The translations under genes were made by a program, and so were the position numbers. A model generated the notes under the pieces. The model was given only the letters and a program-made list of their open reading frames with translations. It searched no databases and had not been told where the DNA came from. 64,000 bases of DNA from Arenimonas sp. GDDSR-1. GTDB taxonomy: Bacteria; Pseudomonadota; Gammaproteobacteria; Xanthomonadales; Xanthomonadaceae. The stretch spans positions 1 through 64,000 of the forward strand of contig NZ_JAPDUI010000017.1 in the NCBI RefSeq assembly GCF_025980345.1, given 5' to 3'. Positions 1 to 8,977 of this stretch are shown here, in pieces. Every line of letters begins with the position of its first letter. The first letter of the stretch is position 1.

Positions 1-1062
1 CTGGCGGCCATGACCACCCTGGCCATGAGCTGCTATGCCCAGTACCGATTCGGCGGCGGCAATCGCCGCTGGCTGGATGCCATGTGGTGCGCCTTCGGAT
101 TGGCCTTCCTGACCAAGGGCCCCCCCGGCCTCTTGCCGCTGCTGGCCATCACCGTATTTGCTCTCTGGCACCGTGACGGGCGCGCCCTGCTGCGGCCGCT
201 TGGACTGCTCGGCTTCGTCCTGATCGGATTGACCTGGTATGTGGCGGTCATCCTGCGCCATCCGGGACTTTTGGATTATTTCCTCGGCCACGAAGTGGTC
301 GCCCGCATCGCCAGCGATACCCACAACCGAAACGGCGAGTGGTACGGGCCGTTCACGCAGTTTCTGCCGACTTTGCTGCTGGGCACGCTGCCGGCCCTGA
401 TTGCACTTGCGGTTTTCCGGAAACAAGCCGCGAAACCTGCAGCACCTCTCGAACAAAGTCGCTTTCTCTGGCTTTGGTTCCTGCTGCCCCTGCTGGTGTT
501 CTCTCTGGCGCAATCGCGCTTGCCCTTGTATGTGTTGGGCCTGACCATTCCGGCATTGCTCCTGTTGAGCCGACGCCTTGAACCGGTGCACTTCGGACGC
601 GGCACCGCCATCGCCATGGCCGTCTGGCTGGTCGCGGTGTTGGCCATCAAAGGCCTGTTGCCTGTTGCCTTGGATGATCACGATAAGGACTCACGGGCCT
701 TCGCATCAGAGATAAAGCCGATGTTGCCGGGCAAGCCGGAGCAGATCATTTTCGTCGAGGACATGTCGCGTAACGGATTGAATCTGTATTTCGATGCCAA
801 TATCAAGAAAGTGTCGTTCACGCCGCGTCCGAAGCCGATCTCGGACTCCGCCTACGATTCCAGCCTGGCCGAGGAGCTGGCCAATGCGCCGGACCGCCGC
901 GTGTTCATTCTGAAACGCGAGATTGAGGCGCGCTTCCTGGACGAACTGGCCAAAGCCGGCGTCACGCCGGTCAAGCTCGGCGAATGGATTGAGGATGACC
1001 GGCCCGGGCCGCGTGACCGCATGCTTTACGCACTGTCCGGCGAGTTTCCAGCTGCGGAATGA
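1..1062 (+). CDS. ArnT-like glycosyltransferase family 39 membrane protein, C-terminal part (5' end lies outside the window)
   Basis: Open from the window edge; multi-TM, 'FLTKGPPGLLPLLAITVFALW' and 'GEWYGPFTQFLPTLLLGTLPAL' typical of GT39/ArnT-like proteins. Confidence 0.8.
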   Translation: MAAMTTLAMSCYAQYRFGGGNRRWLDAMWCAFGLAFLTKGPPGLLPLLAITVFALWHRDGRALLRPLGLLGFVLIGLTWYVAVILRHPGLLDYFLGHEVVARIASDTHNRNGEWYGPFTQFLPTLLLGTLPALIALAVFRKQAAKPAAPLEQSRFLWLWFLLPLLVFSLAQSRLPLYVLGLTIPALLLLSRRLEPVHFGRGTAIAMAVWLVAVLAIKGLLPVALDDHDKDSRAFASEIKPMLPGKPEQIIFVEDMSRNGLNLYFDANIKKVSFTPRPKPISDSAYDSSLAEELANAPDRRVFILKREIEARFLDELAKAGVTPVKLGEWIEDDRPGPRDRMLYALSGEFPAAE

Positions 1063-1091
1063 AAAAACGGCCCGAATGGGCCGTTTTTTTA
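1062..1091. terminator. Bidirectional intrinsic terminator between convergent genes
   Basis: AAAAAACGGCCC-GAAT-GGGCCGTTTTTTT. Confidence 0.9.
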
Positions 1092-1108
1092 CATAATTGC
1101 GGAAAGCC

Positions 1109-1702
1109 TTACTGGGCCGGCGCGGCGGTACGGGCCGCCACCGGATAGCGGGTGTAGATCTGGGAGACCGCATACTTGATTGCCGCTCCCGGGTTTTCCA
1201 TCGCTTTCTTGCTCAGGGTGCCTTCCAGCACGCCTTCCCAGACCAGCTCCTTGCGCTTGGCATCGACGATGTCGATGTTGACGGTGCCGACCTTGTAGTT
1301 GCGGGTTTCGACATCGGAACCATAAACCGGAATGCCCAGACCATAACCGAAGCCGCCACGGTACCCGTAGTAGCCCACCGACATCGTCGGGCTGCTGTAG
1401 GTTTCGCTGCGGTTTTCGATGTTGGAATAGAAGTTGACCTGCAGATCCGGGTTGTTGGCATCATAGACATAGCCGCGGGCCGCCATTTCATTCTGGACCG
1501 CGCTCTTGAAGTGCCCGGTGATCATGGTCGAATAGCCGGCTTTGTCGGTCGCCAGCGGGGTGACCCAGCCGTAGGTTTTGTAGGCGGCGAAATCCACATT
1601 CGGACGCGACTGACTGCTGATGCTGGGCTGGCTGGCGCACCCGGCCAGACTCAGGGCGGTTCCGAACAGGACGGCGTTGAGCAATAAGGACTTCATAGAC
1701 AC
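1109..1702 (-). CDS. DUF4136-type lipoprotein
   Basis: Lipobox 'LAGC'; 'VDFAAYKTYGWV...' and 'VNIDIVDAKRKELVWEGVLEG' typical of DUF4136. Confidence 0.8.
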   Translation of the reverse strand: MSMKSLLLNAVLFGTALSLAGCASQPSISSQSRPNVDFAAYKTYGWVTPLATDKAGYSTMITGHFKSAVQNEMAARGYVYDANNPDLQVNFYSNIENRSETYSSPTMSVGYYGYRGGFGYGLGIPVYGSDVETRNYKVGTVNIDIVDAKRKELVWEGVLEGTLSKKAMENPGAAIKYAVSQIYTRYPVAARTAAPAQ

Positions 1703-1821
1703 CTCGATCGATTCTTGGGAAGTTTCCGCACATGTGCGGTCGGACGGGACTCATCCGGCGCCTTTACTTTATCGGATAGTGCCTGAAATTGCCATCGGCA
1801 GCGACTTCCAGCGATGACCGG

Positions 1822-2712
1822 TCAAGGCCGCTCCGACTCGGGCAACCCGGCTTCATGACGCGCCAGATAAATGCCGCTGGCGACAATGATGGCCGCGCCA
1901 ATGAATACCCTGAGCTCCGGCACCACCTGCCAAATCAGCACATCCAAGCCCAGCGCCCAGGCCAGGGCCGAATACTCGAACGGCGTGACCGTTGCCGCCG
2001 GCGCGATTCGGAAGGCCTCGGTGATGGTGAGCTGGCCGAAGAAGCCGGTGACCGCCAAGGCCGCCAAGGGCAGCAGATGCCGCCGTTCCAACGGGGCCCA
2101 TTCCGGCAGGGCCAACAGGCCCGCCAGCACGGCAATGCCGGCCATCGACCACCAGACCATGCTTTCGGCGCTGTCGGTCCGGCTGAGCAGGCGCACGCTG
2201 ATGGCCGACACCGCATAACACAGCGCGGCCGCCAGAATGGCCAATCCTGCCAGACTGACCATCCCGGCGCCGGTCGGCTTGAGCACCACCAGCACCCCCA
2301 GCAGGCCGACACCGATCGCGATCCAGCTGGCGCGTGCGACCCTTTCGCCCAAAAGGGGGATGGACAAGGCCGCGATGGCGAACGGCGAGATGTAGAAAAT
2401 CGCGTAGGCTTCGGTCAGCGGCAGGCGCTTGATGGCGTAGATGAACAGGGCCAACATCAGCACGCCCAGGCCGATCCGTAGCAGATGCAGGGCCCAGCGC
2501 ACGCGCCATAGCGAGGACCAGGCCCCGCGCCAGTGCACATAGAGCAGGATCAGCGGCAGCGAACTCATGGCGCGCAGCGCGGTGACCTGCATCGGCGGAA
2601 AATCGGCGGTCAGCCGCTTCATCACCGCGTCCATGAGACTGAAGAACAGGCAGGCCAGCAGCATCATCAGGATGCCGCGGCGTTTGTTGTCGTTTTTGGC
2701 GTCGTGGGACAT
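1822..2712 (-). CDS. EamA/DMT family transporter
   Basis: About 10 TM helices, 'RGILMMLLACLFFSLMDAVMKRL', two EamA repeats; start set at MSHDAKND inside the longer ORF. Confidence 0.85.
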   Translation of the reverse strand: MSHDAKNDNKRRGILMMLLACLFFSLMDAVMKRLTADFPPMQVTALRAMSSLPLILLYVHWRGAWSSLWRVRWALHLLRIGLGVLMLALFIYAIKRLPLTEAYAIFYISPFAIAALSIPLLGERVARASWIAIGVGLLGVLVVLKPTGAGMVSLAGLAILAAALCYAVSAISVRLLSRTDSAESMVWWSMAGIAVLAGLLALPEWAPLERRHLLPLAALAVTGFFGQLTITEAFRIAPAATVTPFEYSALAWALGLDVLIWQVVPELRVFIGAAIIVASGIYLARHEAGLPESERP

Positions 2713-2775
2713 AGCCACATGATTGCACATCCTCCGCCGCCGAGTCACACTAGCGTCATTATTACCGGAGGATCT

Positions 2776-3258
2776 ATGCCCTCGTTCGACATCGTTTCCG
2801 AAGTGGACAACCACGAACTGACCAATGCCATCGACATCGCCAACCGCGAGCTGAAGAACCGTTTCGACTTCAAGAACGTGGAGGCCTCGTTCACGCTCGA
2901 GAAATTCGTGGTGACCCTGCAGGCGCCGAGCGACTTCCAGGTCCAGCAGATGCTCGACATCCTGAAGGCACGCCTGATCGCCCGCGGCATCGATGCCCGT
3001 TGCATGGACATCGGCGAGCCGGAAGTGAACCTGGCCACGGCCAAGCAGAAAGTCACGCTGAAATCCGGCATCGAGCAGAAGACCGCCAAGAAGATCGCGG
3101 CCGCGCTCAAGGAAGCCAAGCTGAAGGTCGACTCCCAGATCAACGGCGACAAGCTGAAAGTGATGGGCAAGAAGCGCGACGACCTGCAGGAAGCCATCGC
3201 CCTGCTGAAATCCAAGGACTTCGAACTGCCCCTGCAGTTCGAGAACTTCCGGGACTGA
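2776..3258 (+). CDS. yajQ: YajQ family nucleotide (c-di-GMP)-binding protein
   Basis: MPSFDIVSEVDNHELTNAIDIANRELKNRFDFK... is the canonical YajQ start; preceded by GGAGG. Confidence 0.95.
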   Translation: MPSFDIVSEVDNHELTNAIDIANRELKNRFDFKNVEASFTLEKFVVTLQAPSDFQVQQMLDILKARLIARGIDARCMDIGEPEVNLATAKQKVTLKSGIEQKTAKKIAAALKEAKLKVDSQINGDKLKVMGKKRDDLQEAIALLKSKDFELPLQFENFRD

Positions 3259-3269
3259 CCCGGTCGGCC

Positions 3270-3584
3270 ATGCCGGACAACTACAAATTACTGATCATCG
3301 CCGGCACGCTGCAGACCGCGGTTCCGGTCATCTCCCTGCTCGCCTATCTGCCGCAGTGGAAAAAACTGATCGACACCAAATCCAGCCGCGACCTGTCGCT
3401 GCGGTCCTGGTCGATCTGGATCGTGTCTTCTTCGATTTCGCTGTTCTATGCCGTGGCGCTTTACCGCTACACCGGTCAGGGCCTGCCGCTGGTATTTGCC
3501 TCCGCTGCCGGGCTGCTGTTCGTGCTGATCACCGTCTATCTCACCGCCCGCTACCGCAGCCGAAGCGAACCGCCCTCGATTTGA
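3270..3584 (+). CDS. PQ-loop / SemiSWEET-like small membrane protein
   Basis: 3 TM helices, 'LLAYLPQWKKLIDTKSSRDLSLRSWSIW' PQ-loop motif. Confidence 0.75.
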   Translation: MPDNYKLLIIAGTLQTAVPVISLLAYLPQWKKLIDTKSSRDLSLRSWSIWIVSSSISLFYAVALYRYTGQGLPLVFASAAGLLFVLITVYLTARYRSRSEPPSI

Positions 3585-3594
3585 TTCCCAAAAT

Positions 3595-3619
3595 AAGCGG
3601 CCCGAAGGCCGCTTTTTCT
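3595..3619. terminator. Intrinsic terminator between convergent genes
   Basis: AGCGGCC-CGAA-GGCCGCTTTTT. Confidence 0.8.
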
Positions 3620-3631
3620 GCACTGGGTGAA

Positions 3632-4126
3632 TTATGGAATCAGTACGCTGTCGATGACGTGAATCACGCCGTTGCTGGCTTTGATGTCGGTGGCGGTGAC
3701 GTTGGCGTCGTTGACTTTGACGCCATGATGACCGGCCATGATTTTGACGGCTTTGCCGTTCACGGTGTCGGCGCTTTTCAGCTTGACCACATCGGCCGCG
3801 GTGACTTTTCCGGCGACCACGTGATAGGTCAGGATGGCGGTCAGCTTGGCTTTGTTTTCCGGCTTGAGCAGGCTTTCCACGGTTCCGGCCGGAAGCTTGG
3901 CGAATGCGGCGTTGGTCGGCGCGAACACGGTGAACGGACCGGCCGAATTCAAAGTGTCGACCAGGCCGGCGGCTTTCACAGCGGCGACCAGGGTGGAGAA
4001 GTCGGGGTTACCGGCGGCAACGGCGACGATGGTGCCGGTTTCCTTCTTTTCATGATTGTGCGCCAGAGCGGCGGAGCTGGCGCCAGCCAAGGCGATGGCG
4101 AACAGGGCATGCTTGAATACGTTCAT
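3632..4126 (-). CDS. Fasciclin (FAS1) domain secreted protein
   Basis: Signal peptide; 'GPFTVFAPTNAAFAKLP' and 'LTYHVVAGKV' FAS1 motifs. Confidence 0.9.
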   Translation of the reverse strand: MNVFKHALFAIALAGASSAALAHNHEKKETGTIVAVAAGNPDFSTLVAAVKAAGLVDTLNSAGPFTVFAPTNAAFAKLPAGTVESLLKPENKAKLTAILTYHVVAGKVTAADVVKLKSADTVNGKAVKIMAGHHGVKVNDANVTATDIKASNGVIHVIDSVLIP

Positions 4127-4258
4127 GGGATTTCCTTTGCGGTTCATGGGAGGTGTGCTTTGGCACAGCGCCACTATGCCGCGGCAGGCGTGCAGAGCGC
4201 GTCAGATTCGCGTGAGCGTGTTGTGTTCGAAATGTGCGCAGAGCGTGAATACCGCGCA

Positions 4259-4285
4259 TGAAAAAGGAGGGCAAGCCCTCCTGTT
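4259..4285 (-). terminator. Intrinsic terminator downstream of the M48 peptidase
   Basis: Minus strand AGGAGGGC-TTG(CCCTCCT)TTTTT hairpin with T-run. Confidence 0.65.
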
Positions 4286-4306
4286 TCATGACGCCATCGG
4301 TTCGGT

Positions 4307-5632
4307 TCAGGGCTGTCCGGTCGCCAGTTCCTGGTTTTCCTGCAACCACAGCATCGAGGAATGCACGCGGTCGTAACCGCTCGGATGATCGTAGAAAATC
4401 ACTTCTTCCCAGTAGCCCGGATGGATCTTGCGGTAGGTGCTCAGGCGCATGGCGGCGGTGGCGAAACCGTGCGGCTCGCGTGCCGAGTTCAGGCCGTACA
4501 GATCGGCTTCCTTCTCGGCCGTGCGGATGATGGTATTGATCACCGGCGTAGCCAGCAGCATGTAGAAGCTGAACACCGCCACTGCAATCGGCAATACCGC
4601 CGGATCGGTGCGCTCGGTGATGCCGTAGCGCGTGCCGACACGGACGATGGCACGGTCGATCAGCTTGTGCACGAACCAGAATCCGAACATCAGCACCAGG
4701 CTGATATAGGCCAGATTGCGGACGGCATGGTTGAGCACATAATGTCCCATCTCGTGGCCCATCACCGCCTTGACTTCCGGCAACGAGGTTTTGTTGAGCA
4801 GATTGTCGTTGAGGCTGACCTGGGTGGTGCCGGCGAAACCGGAGACATTGGCGCTGACCCGCGTGGTCTGCTTCGAGGCGTCGAAGTACTTCACATTGTC
4901 GGTCGGAATCTGGTTGGCGCGGGCCAGGGAGAGAATCGCCGATTTTACCGGACCGTCCGGCAACGGCTTGTAGTCATTGAACAAGGGATTGATGAACACC
5001 GGGCTGACCATGATCAGCAGCAGCAGAACCAAGAAGCTGGCGATGCCGGCACGCAGCCACCAACTTTCGCCCGCTTTACGCACCGCAGCGAAAATGCCGG
5101 CAACCAGCCAGGGCATGATGATCAATTCCAACAGCAGGTTCTTGCCGGACTCCTCGAACCAGCCCCCGAGGGTCAGATTCGACAGCCCGTAGGCGTGTTC
5201 GCGGTAAAACTCGGTGTAAAGCGCCCAAGGCAGGCTCAGCACGCTCGACGCCAACAACCAGAGCGCTCCGAAAATAGCGGTATACAACCAGGGGCGGTGA
5301 CTGATGCGCTTGGCGATATCGCGCATCTTGACGGACAGACCGCTGACGATGAATACCGCACAAATCATCAAGCCGTAAAGAAAGCCCCAGAGCTGCAGCC
5401 AATAGCCGCCTTCGAAATACGCATCGGACTGCGCCCGTTGCTCCGGGGTCAGCAGGTCGATATAGGACTGCGTGGCCTTGTCGGCATCGAAGCCCGGGCC
5501 GGGTTTGGCGGCATCGGGCACAATCAAGCCGGCCGGCAGTTCGCGCTCGCCGGGTGCGGCGGCTGGCGCCTGCGCGGCCAGTGTGCCACTGAACAGGCAC
5601 AAGGCCAGGAATACGGTGAATAGACGGCGCAT
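4307..5632 (-). CDS. M48 family (Ste24/CAAX-type) metalloprotease
   Basis: 'VMGHEMGHYVLNH' HExxH motif, multiple TM helices, 'EKEADLYGLN'. Confidence 0.92.
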   Translation of the reverse strand: MRRLFTVFLALCLFSGTLAAQAPAAAPGERELPAGLIVPDAAKPGPGFDADKATQSYIDLLTPEQRAQSDAYFEGGYWLQLWGFLYGLMICAVFIVSGLSVKMRDIAKRISHRPWLYTAIFGALWLLASSVLSLPWALYTEFYREHAYGLSNLTLGGWFEESGKNLLLELIIMPWLVAGIFAAVRKAGESWWLRAGIASFLVLLLLIMVSPVFINPLFNDYKPLPDGPVKSAILSLARANQIPTDNVKYFDASKQTTRVSANVSGFAGTTQVSLNDNLLNKTSLPEVKAVMGHEMGHYVLNHAVRNLAYISLVLMFGFWFVHKLIDRAIVRVGTRYGITERTDPAVLPIAVAVFSFYMLLATPVINTIIRTAEKEADLYGLNSAREPHGFATAAMRLSTYRKIHPGYWEEVIFYDHPSGYDRVHSSMLWLQENQELATGQP

Positions 5633-5776
5633 GCCGGTGTCCTCGGAGTGGGTATGCCCCAAGCATAAAGCCGCCGCTGGCTGCCGGCAATGGCCGGAAG
5701 TCATGGGGGCGCTGGCCGACCGCTGCGTCAAGTTGTGCAATAATCCCGAAAACAACCACGACACGGGGAAATCTGC

Positions 5777-7228
5777 ATGAAATCATCCAGAGTGAAGACC
5801 TTGGCCTTGGCGCTGGGCGTCACAGCGGCGACGGTGATGACTGCCGGCTGCAATTCGTCCAAGCAAGAGGCTGCCGGCACCGAAACAGCGGATGTTGGCG
5901 AGGTCAAAGCCTTGGCCGAAGAGGCCTTCATCTACGGCTTGCCGATCGTGATGAACTACGCGGTGATGAATGAGCTGGCCCTCAACAAGGATTCCGGCCA
6001 GTACAAGGCCCCGTTCAATACCATTGCCAGCGAGGCCCGGGTCTTCACCTATCAGGACACGGCCGTGGTCACGCCCAACAGCGACACGCCCTATTCGATG
6101 CTCTGGCTGGACCTGCGCGCCGAACCGATGGTGATATCGGTCCCGGCGGTGGAAAAGAACCGCTATTTCTCGGTACAGCTGACCGACGGCAACACCTATA
6201 ACTACGGCTACATCGGCAGCCGCGCGACCGGCAGCGACGGCGGGGATTATCTGGTGGCCGGCCCGGACTGGAATGGCGAAACCCCGGATGGCATCAAGCA
6301 GGTGTTCCGGGCCACCACGCCGCTGGGCCTGACCATTTTCCGCACCCAGCTGTTCAATGCCGAGGATCTGGCCAATGTGAAAAAAATTCAGGCCGGCTAC
6401 CGGGTACAGCCGCTGTCCGCCTTCCTGAAACAGCCGGCTCCGCCGGCAGCTGCACAAGCGGCATTCCCGCCGGCCAGCAACGCCGGTATCAAATCGGAGT
6501 TCTTCGACTATCTCGATGCCGCGTTGCAGTTCGTCCCGGAATCCCCCCAGGACAAAGCGATCCGGGCAAAACTGGCGCGGCTCGGTATCGGTACCGATGC
6601 ACCATTCGCGTTCAAGGAACTGCCGGCCGCACGCAGAGCGGCAATGATGCTGGGCATGAAATCGGGCGCCGAAAAAATCGATACATTCCTCAACAGCGGC
6701 GGCAAGACCATCAATGGCTGGAAAGTCGGCTCCATGTTCGGCGATGCCGCATTCTTCAACGGCAACTGGATGATGCGGGCCGCGGCTGCGAAAGGCGGCA
6801 TTTACGGCAACAACGCCGAAGAAGCCATGTACCCGATGACGCGTGCGGATGCCAACGGCGAAGTGCTCGATGGCAGCAAGCATAAATACACCCTGACTTT
6901 CGATGCCGGACAACTGCCACCGGTCAATGCCTTCTGGTCAGTCACCATGTACGACGGTACGAGCCAGCTGCTGATCCAGAACCCGATCAACCGCTACCTG
7001 ATCAACTCGCCGATGCTGCCCGGCATGAAAACCAATGCCGACGGCTCGCTGACCCTTTACATCCAGAAGGATTCGCCCGGAAAGGACAAGGAAGCCAACT
7101 GGCTCCCGGCACCGAACGGTCCGATTTACATGGTCATGCGCCTGTACTGGCCGAAAACCGAAGCACCGTCGGTTCTTCCTGCGGGCAGCGGCAGCTGGAG
7201 CCCGCCGCCGGTGATCCGCGTCGATTAA
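5777..7228 (+). CDS. DUF1254/DUF1214 domain lipoprotein
   Basis: Lipobox 'TAGC'; 'TVVTPNSDTPYSMLWLDLRAEPMVISVP' and 'FWSVTMYDGTSQLLIQNPINRYLINS'. Confidence 0.88.
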   Translation: MKSSRVKTLALALGVTAATVMTAGCNSSKQEAAGTETADVGEVKALAEEAFIYGLPIVMNYAVMNELALNKDSGQYKAPFNTIASEARVFTYQDTAVVTPNSDTPYSMLWLDLRAEPMVISVPAVEKNRYFSVQLTDGNTYNYGYIGSRATGSDGGDYLVAGPDWNGETPDGIKQVFRATTPLGLTIFRTQLFNAEDLANVKKIQAGYRVQPLSAFLKQPAPPAAAQAAFPPASNAGIKSEFFDYLDAALQFVPESPQDKAIRAKLARLGIGTDAPFAFKELPAARRAAMMLGMKSGAEKIDTFLNSGGKTINGWKVGSMFGDAAFFNGNWMMRAAAAKGGIYGNNAEEAMYPMTRADANGEVLDGSKHKYTLTFDAGQLPPVNAFWSVTMYDGTSQLLIQNPINRYLINSPMLPGMKTNADGSLTLYIQKDSPGKDKEANWLPAPNGPIYMVMRLYWPKTEAPSVLPAGSGSWSPPPVIRVD

Positions 7229-7242
7229 ACGCTGCACATCTG

Positions 7243-7273
7243 CAAAAAAGCCGCCTTCTGGCGGCTTTTTTCT
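7243..7273 (+). terminator. Intrinsic terminator
   Basis: AAAAAAGCCGCC-TTCT-GGCGGCTTTTTTCT. Confidence 0.9.
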
Positions 7274-7411
7274 ACCCGTAGAATTGAAATGGATACATAG
7301 TGTGCGACGTAAATTCGCAAGCCGCAGAGAGCTTGACCCGGCAGATGTTTATATTGAAAATGAAAGCGCCAGCCGGTTAAAGGCCTTGATAATAATCCTT
7401 GGGGAATTTTG

Positions 7412-8221
7412 ATGAAATACATTAAACACGCAGCGCTCGCGACCTCGCTGTTATTTGTCTGCACGGCCTGTACCGTGGTAGCACCCGATGCCGGACAACA
7501 GGCGGTGCTGATTGATAAACCCTGGCTGTTTGGACACGGTGGTGTTCGGGCGCAGCCGGTATCTCCTGGATTGACATACACATGGATGTCCACGCAGAAA
7601 ATATACGTCAATATGTTTCCGCAGCAATTCGACGGTAATTTCACTGATTTGATGTCAAGTGACGGCGTACCGCTGGACTTTCATGCCATCATTCGCCTGC
7701 AGGTTACTGATCCGGTAGTTCTGGTTAAGGACTTTGGCCAAGACTGGTACAAAAACAACGTTGAGCAGGAATTTTTCAATCGCGTCCGCTCTGCGGTCAA
7801 AAAGCACGGCATGAATGAAACAGCTATTCAGACTACCGCCATCGATGAGATCGACACCGAAGTCACGAAAGCAATGCAAGAATATTTCAAGGCTAACAGC
7901 ATACCGATTCGACTTGTGAAGATAACGGTAGGTAAAGCCAATCCACCCGATGCAGTGCGCAATCAGCGCGTTGAAACGGCGCAGCAGGAACAGCGTGTGC
8001 TCACCGAACATAAACGCGATCTTGCCGAGCAAAGCCGAAAAGCCGCCGAACAGAGTCGGGCCGAGGCAGACAATGCGTACCGAAACGCCATGAATCTGAA
8101 TCCCGCGCAGTTCGTCGAGATGGAACGCATCAAGATGCAGCAGGCAGTCTGTAGCGTACAAGGCGCGAATTGTACGTTTATCGTCGGCGGTCAGATTGAC
8201 CCCGTCATCAATGTGAAGTGA
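7412..8221 (+). CDS. SPFH/Band 7-like domain lipoprotein
   Basis: Lipobox 'CTAC'; 'DGVPLDFHAIIRLQVTDP', 'FFNRVRSAVKKHG', 'NQRVETAQQEQRVLTEHKRDLAEQ' coiled region. Confidence 0.7.
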   Translation: MKYIKHAALATSLLFVCTACTVVAPDAGQQAVLIDKPWLFGHGGVRAQPVSPGLTYTWMSTQKIYVNMFPQQFDGNFTDLMSSDGVPLDFHAIIRLQVTDPVVLVKDFGQDWYKNNVEQEFFNRVRSAVKKHGMNETAIQTTAIDEIDTEVTKAMQEYFKANSIPIRLVKITVGKANPPDAVRNQRVETAQQEQRVLTEHKRDLAEQSRKAAEQSRAEADNAYRNAMNLNPAQFVEMERIKMQQAVCSVQGANCTFIVGGQIDPVINVK

Positions 8222-8223
8222 CT

Positions 8224-8247
8224 TAATCCGCCCAATCAGGGCGGATT
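8224..8247. terminator. Intrinsic terminator between convergent genes
   Basis: AATCCGCCC-AATCA-GGGCGGATT. Confidence 0.7.
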
Positions 8248-8257
8248 GCTTATTCAC

Positions 8258-8959
8258 TTAAGCGAACAGCTTCGCTTCCGCTTCGTCACGCGGCACGATG
8301 CGCCACTGTCCGGGTTCGAGGCCGCTTAAATCCAGATTTCCGGTTCGGCTGCGGTGCAGGCTGAGCACGCGGTTGCCGGTGGCCGCGAACATGCGCCGCA
8401 CCTGATGATAGCGCCCTTCAATGAGTGTCAGCCGGGCATGACGGGCGTCGATAGTTTCCATCACCGCAGGCGCCAAGGGCGTGGTTTCGCTTTCCAACAG
8501 CAGGGTGCCTGCCGCGAAAAGCGCGGCTTCGTCGCCGCGCAGGTCTTCGGCCAATTCCACCTCGTACACTTTCGGCAACTCGGCTTTCGGGGAAATAATG
8601 CGGTGCAGCAGCTGGCCGTCATCGGTCAGCATCAAAAGACCGGAGGTGTCGCGGTCGAGCCGGCCGACCGTGCTCAGTACCGGATTGCGGTAACGGAAGC
8701 GCTCCGGCAATAAATCGTAGACCACGCGCCCGGGATCTTTGGTCGAGCAGGTGTACCCGATCGGCTTGTTGAGCAGGATCAGAACCCCTTGGGCGGGATC
8801 GATCGGCTCGTCGTCCACCAGCAGATCCTCGTGCGTGTAGGCGTCGTCCAGACCGACGGTGCTGCCGTCACGCCGGGTCAGCCAGCCGTTACGGATCAGC
8901 CGGGTCACGTCCTTGCGTGACCCGTAACCGAGATTGGCCAGCAGCTTGACCAGCTTCAC
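8258..8959 (-). CDS. rsuA: Pseudouridine synthase, RsuA/RluE family
   Basis: S4 domain then 'VGRLDRDTSGLLMLTDDGQLLHRIISP' and 'EGRYHQVRRMFAA'. Confidence 0.9.
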   Translation of the reverse strand: MKLVKLLANLGYGSRKDVTRLIRNGWLTRRDGSTVGLDDAYTHEDLLVDDEPIDPAQGVLILLNKPIGYTCSTKDPGRVVYDLLPERFRYRNPVLSTVGRLDRDTSGLLMLTDDGQLLHRIISPKAELPKVYEVELAEDLRGDEAALFAAGTLLLESETTPLAPAVMETIDARHARLTLIEGRYHQVRRMFAATGNRVLSLHRSRTGNLDLSGLEPGQWRIVPRDEAEAKLFA

Positions 8960-8977
8960 GCGCGAAATCCGCGAAAA

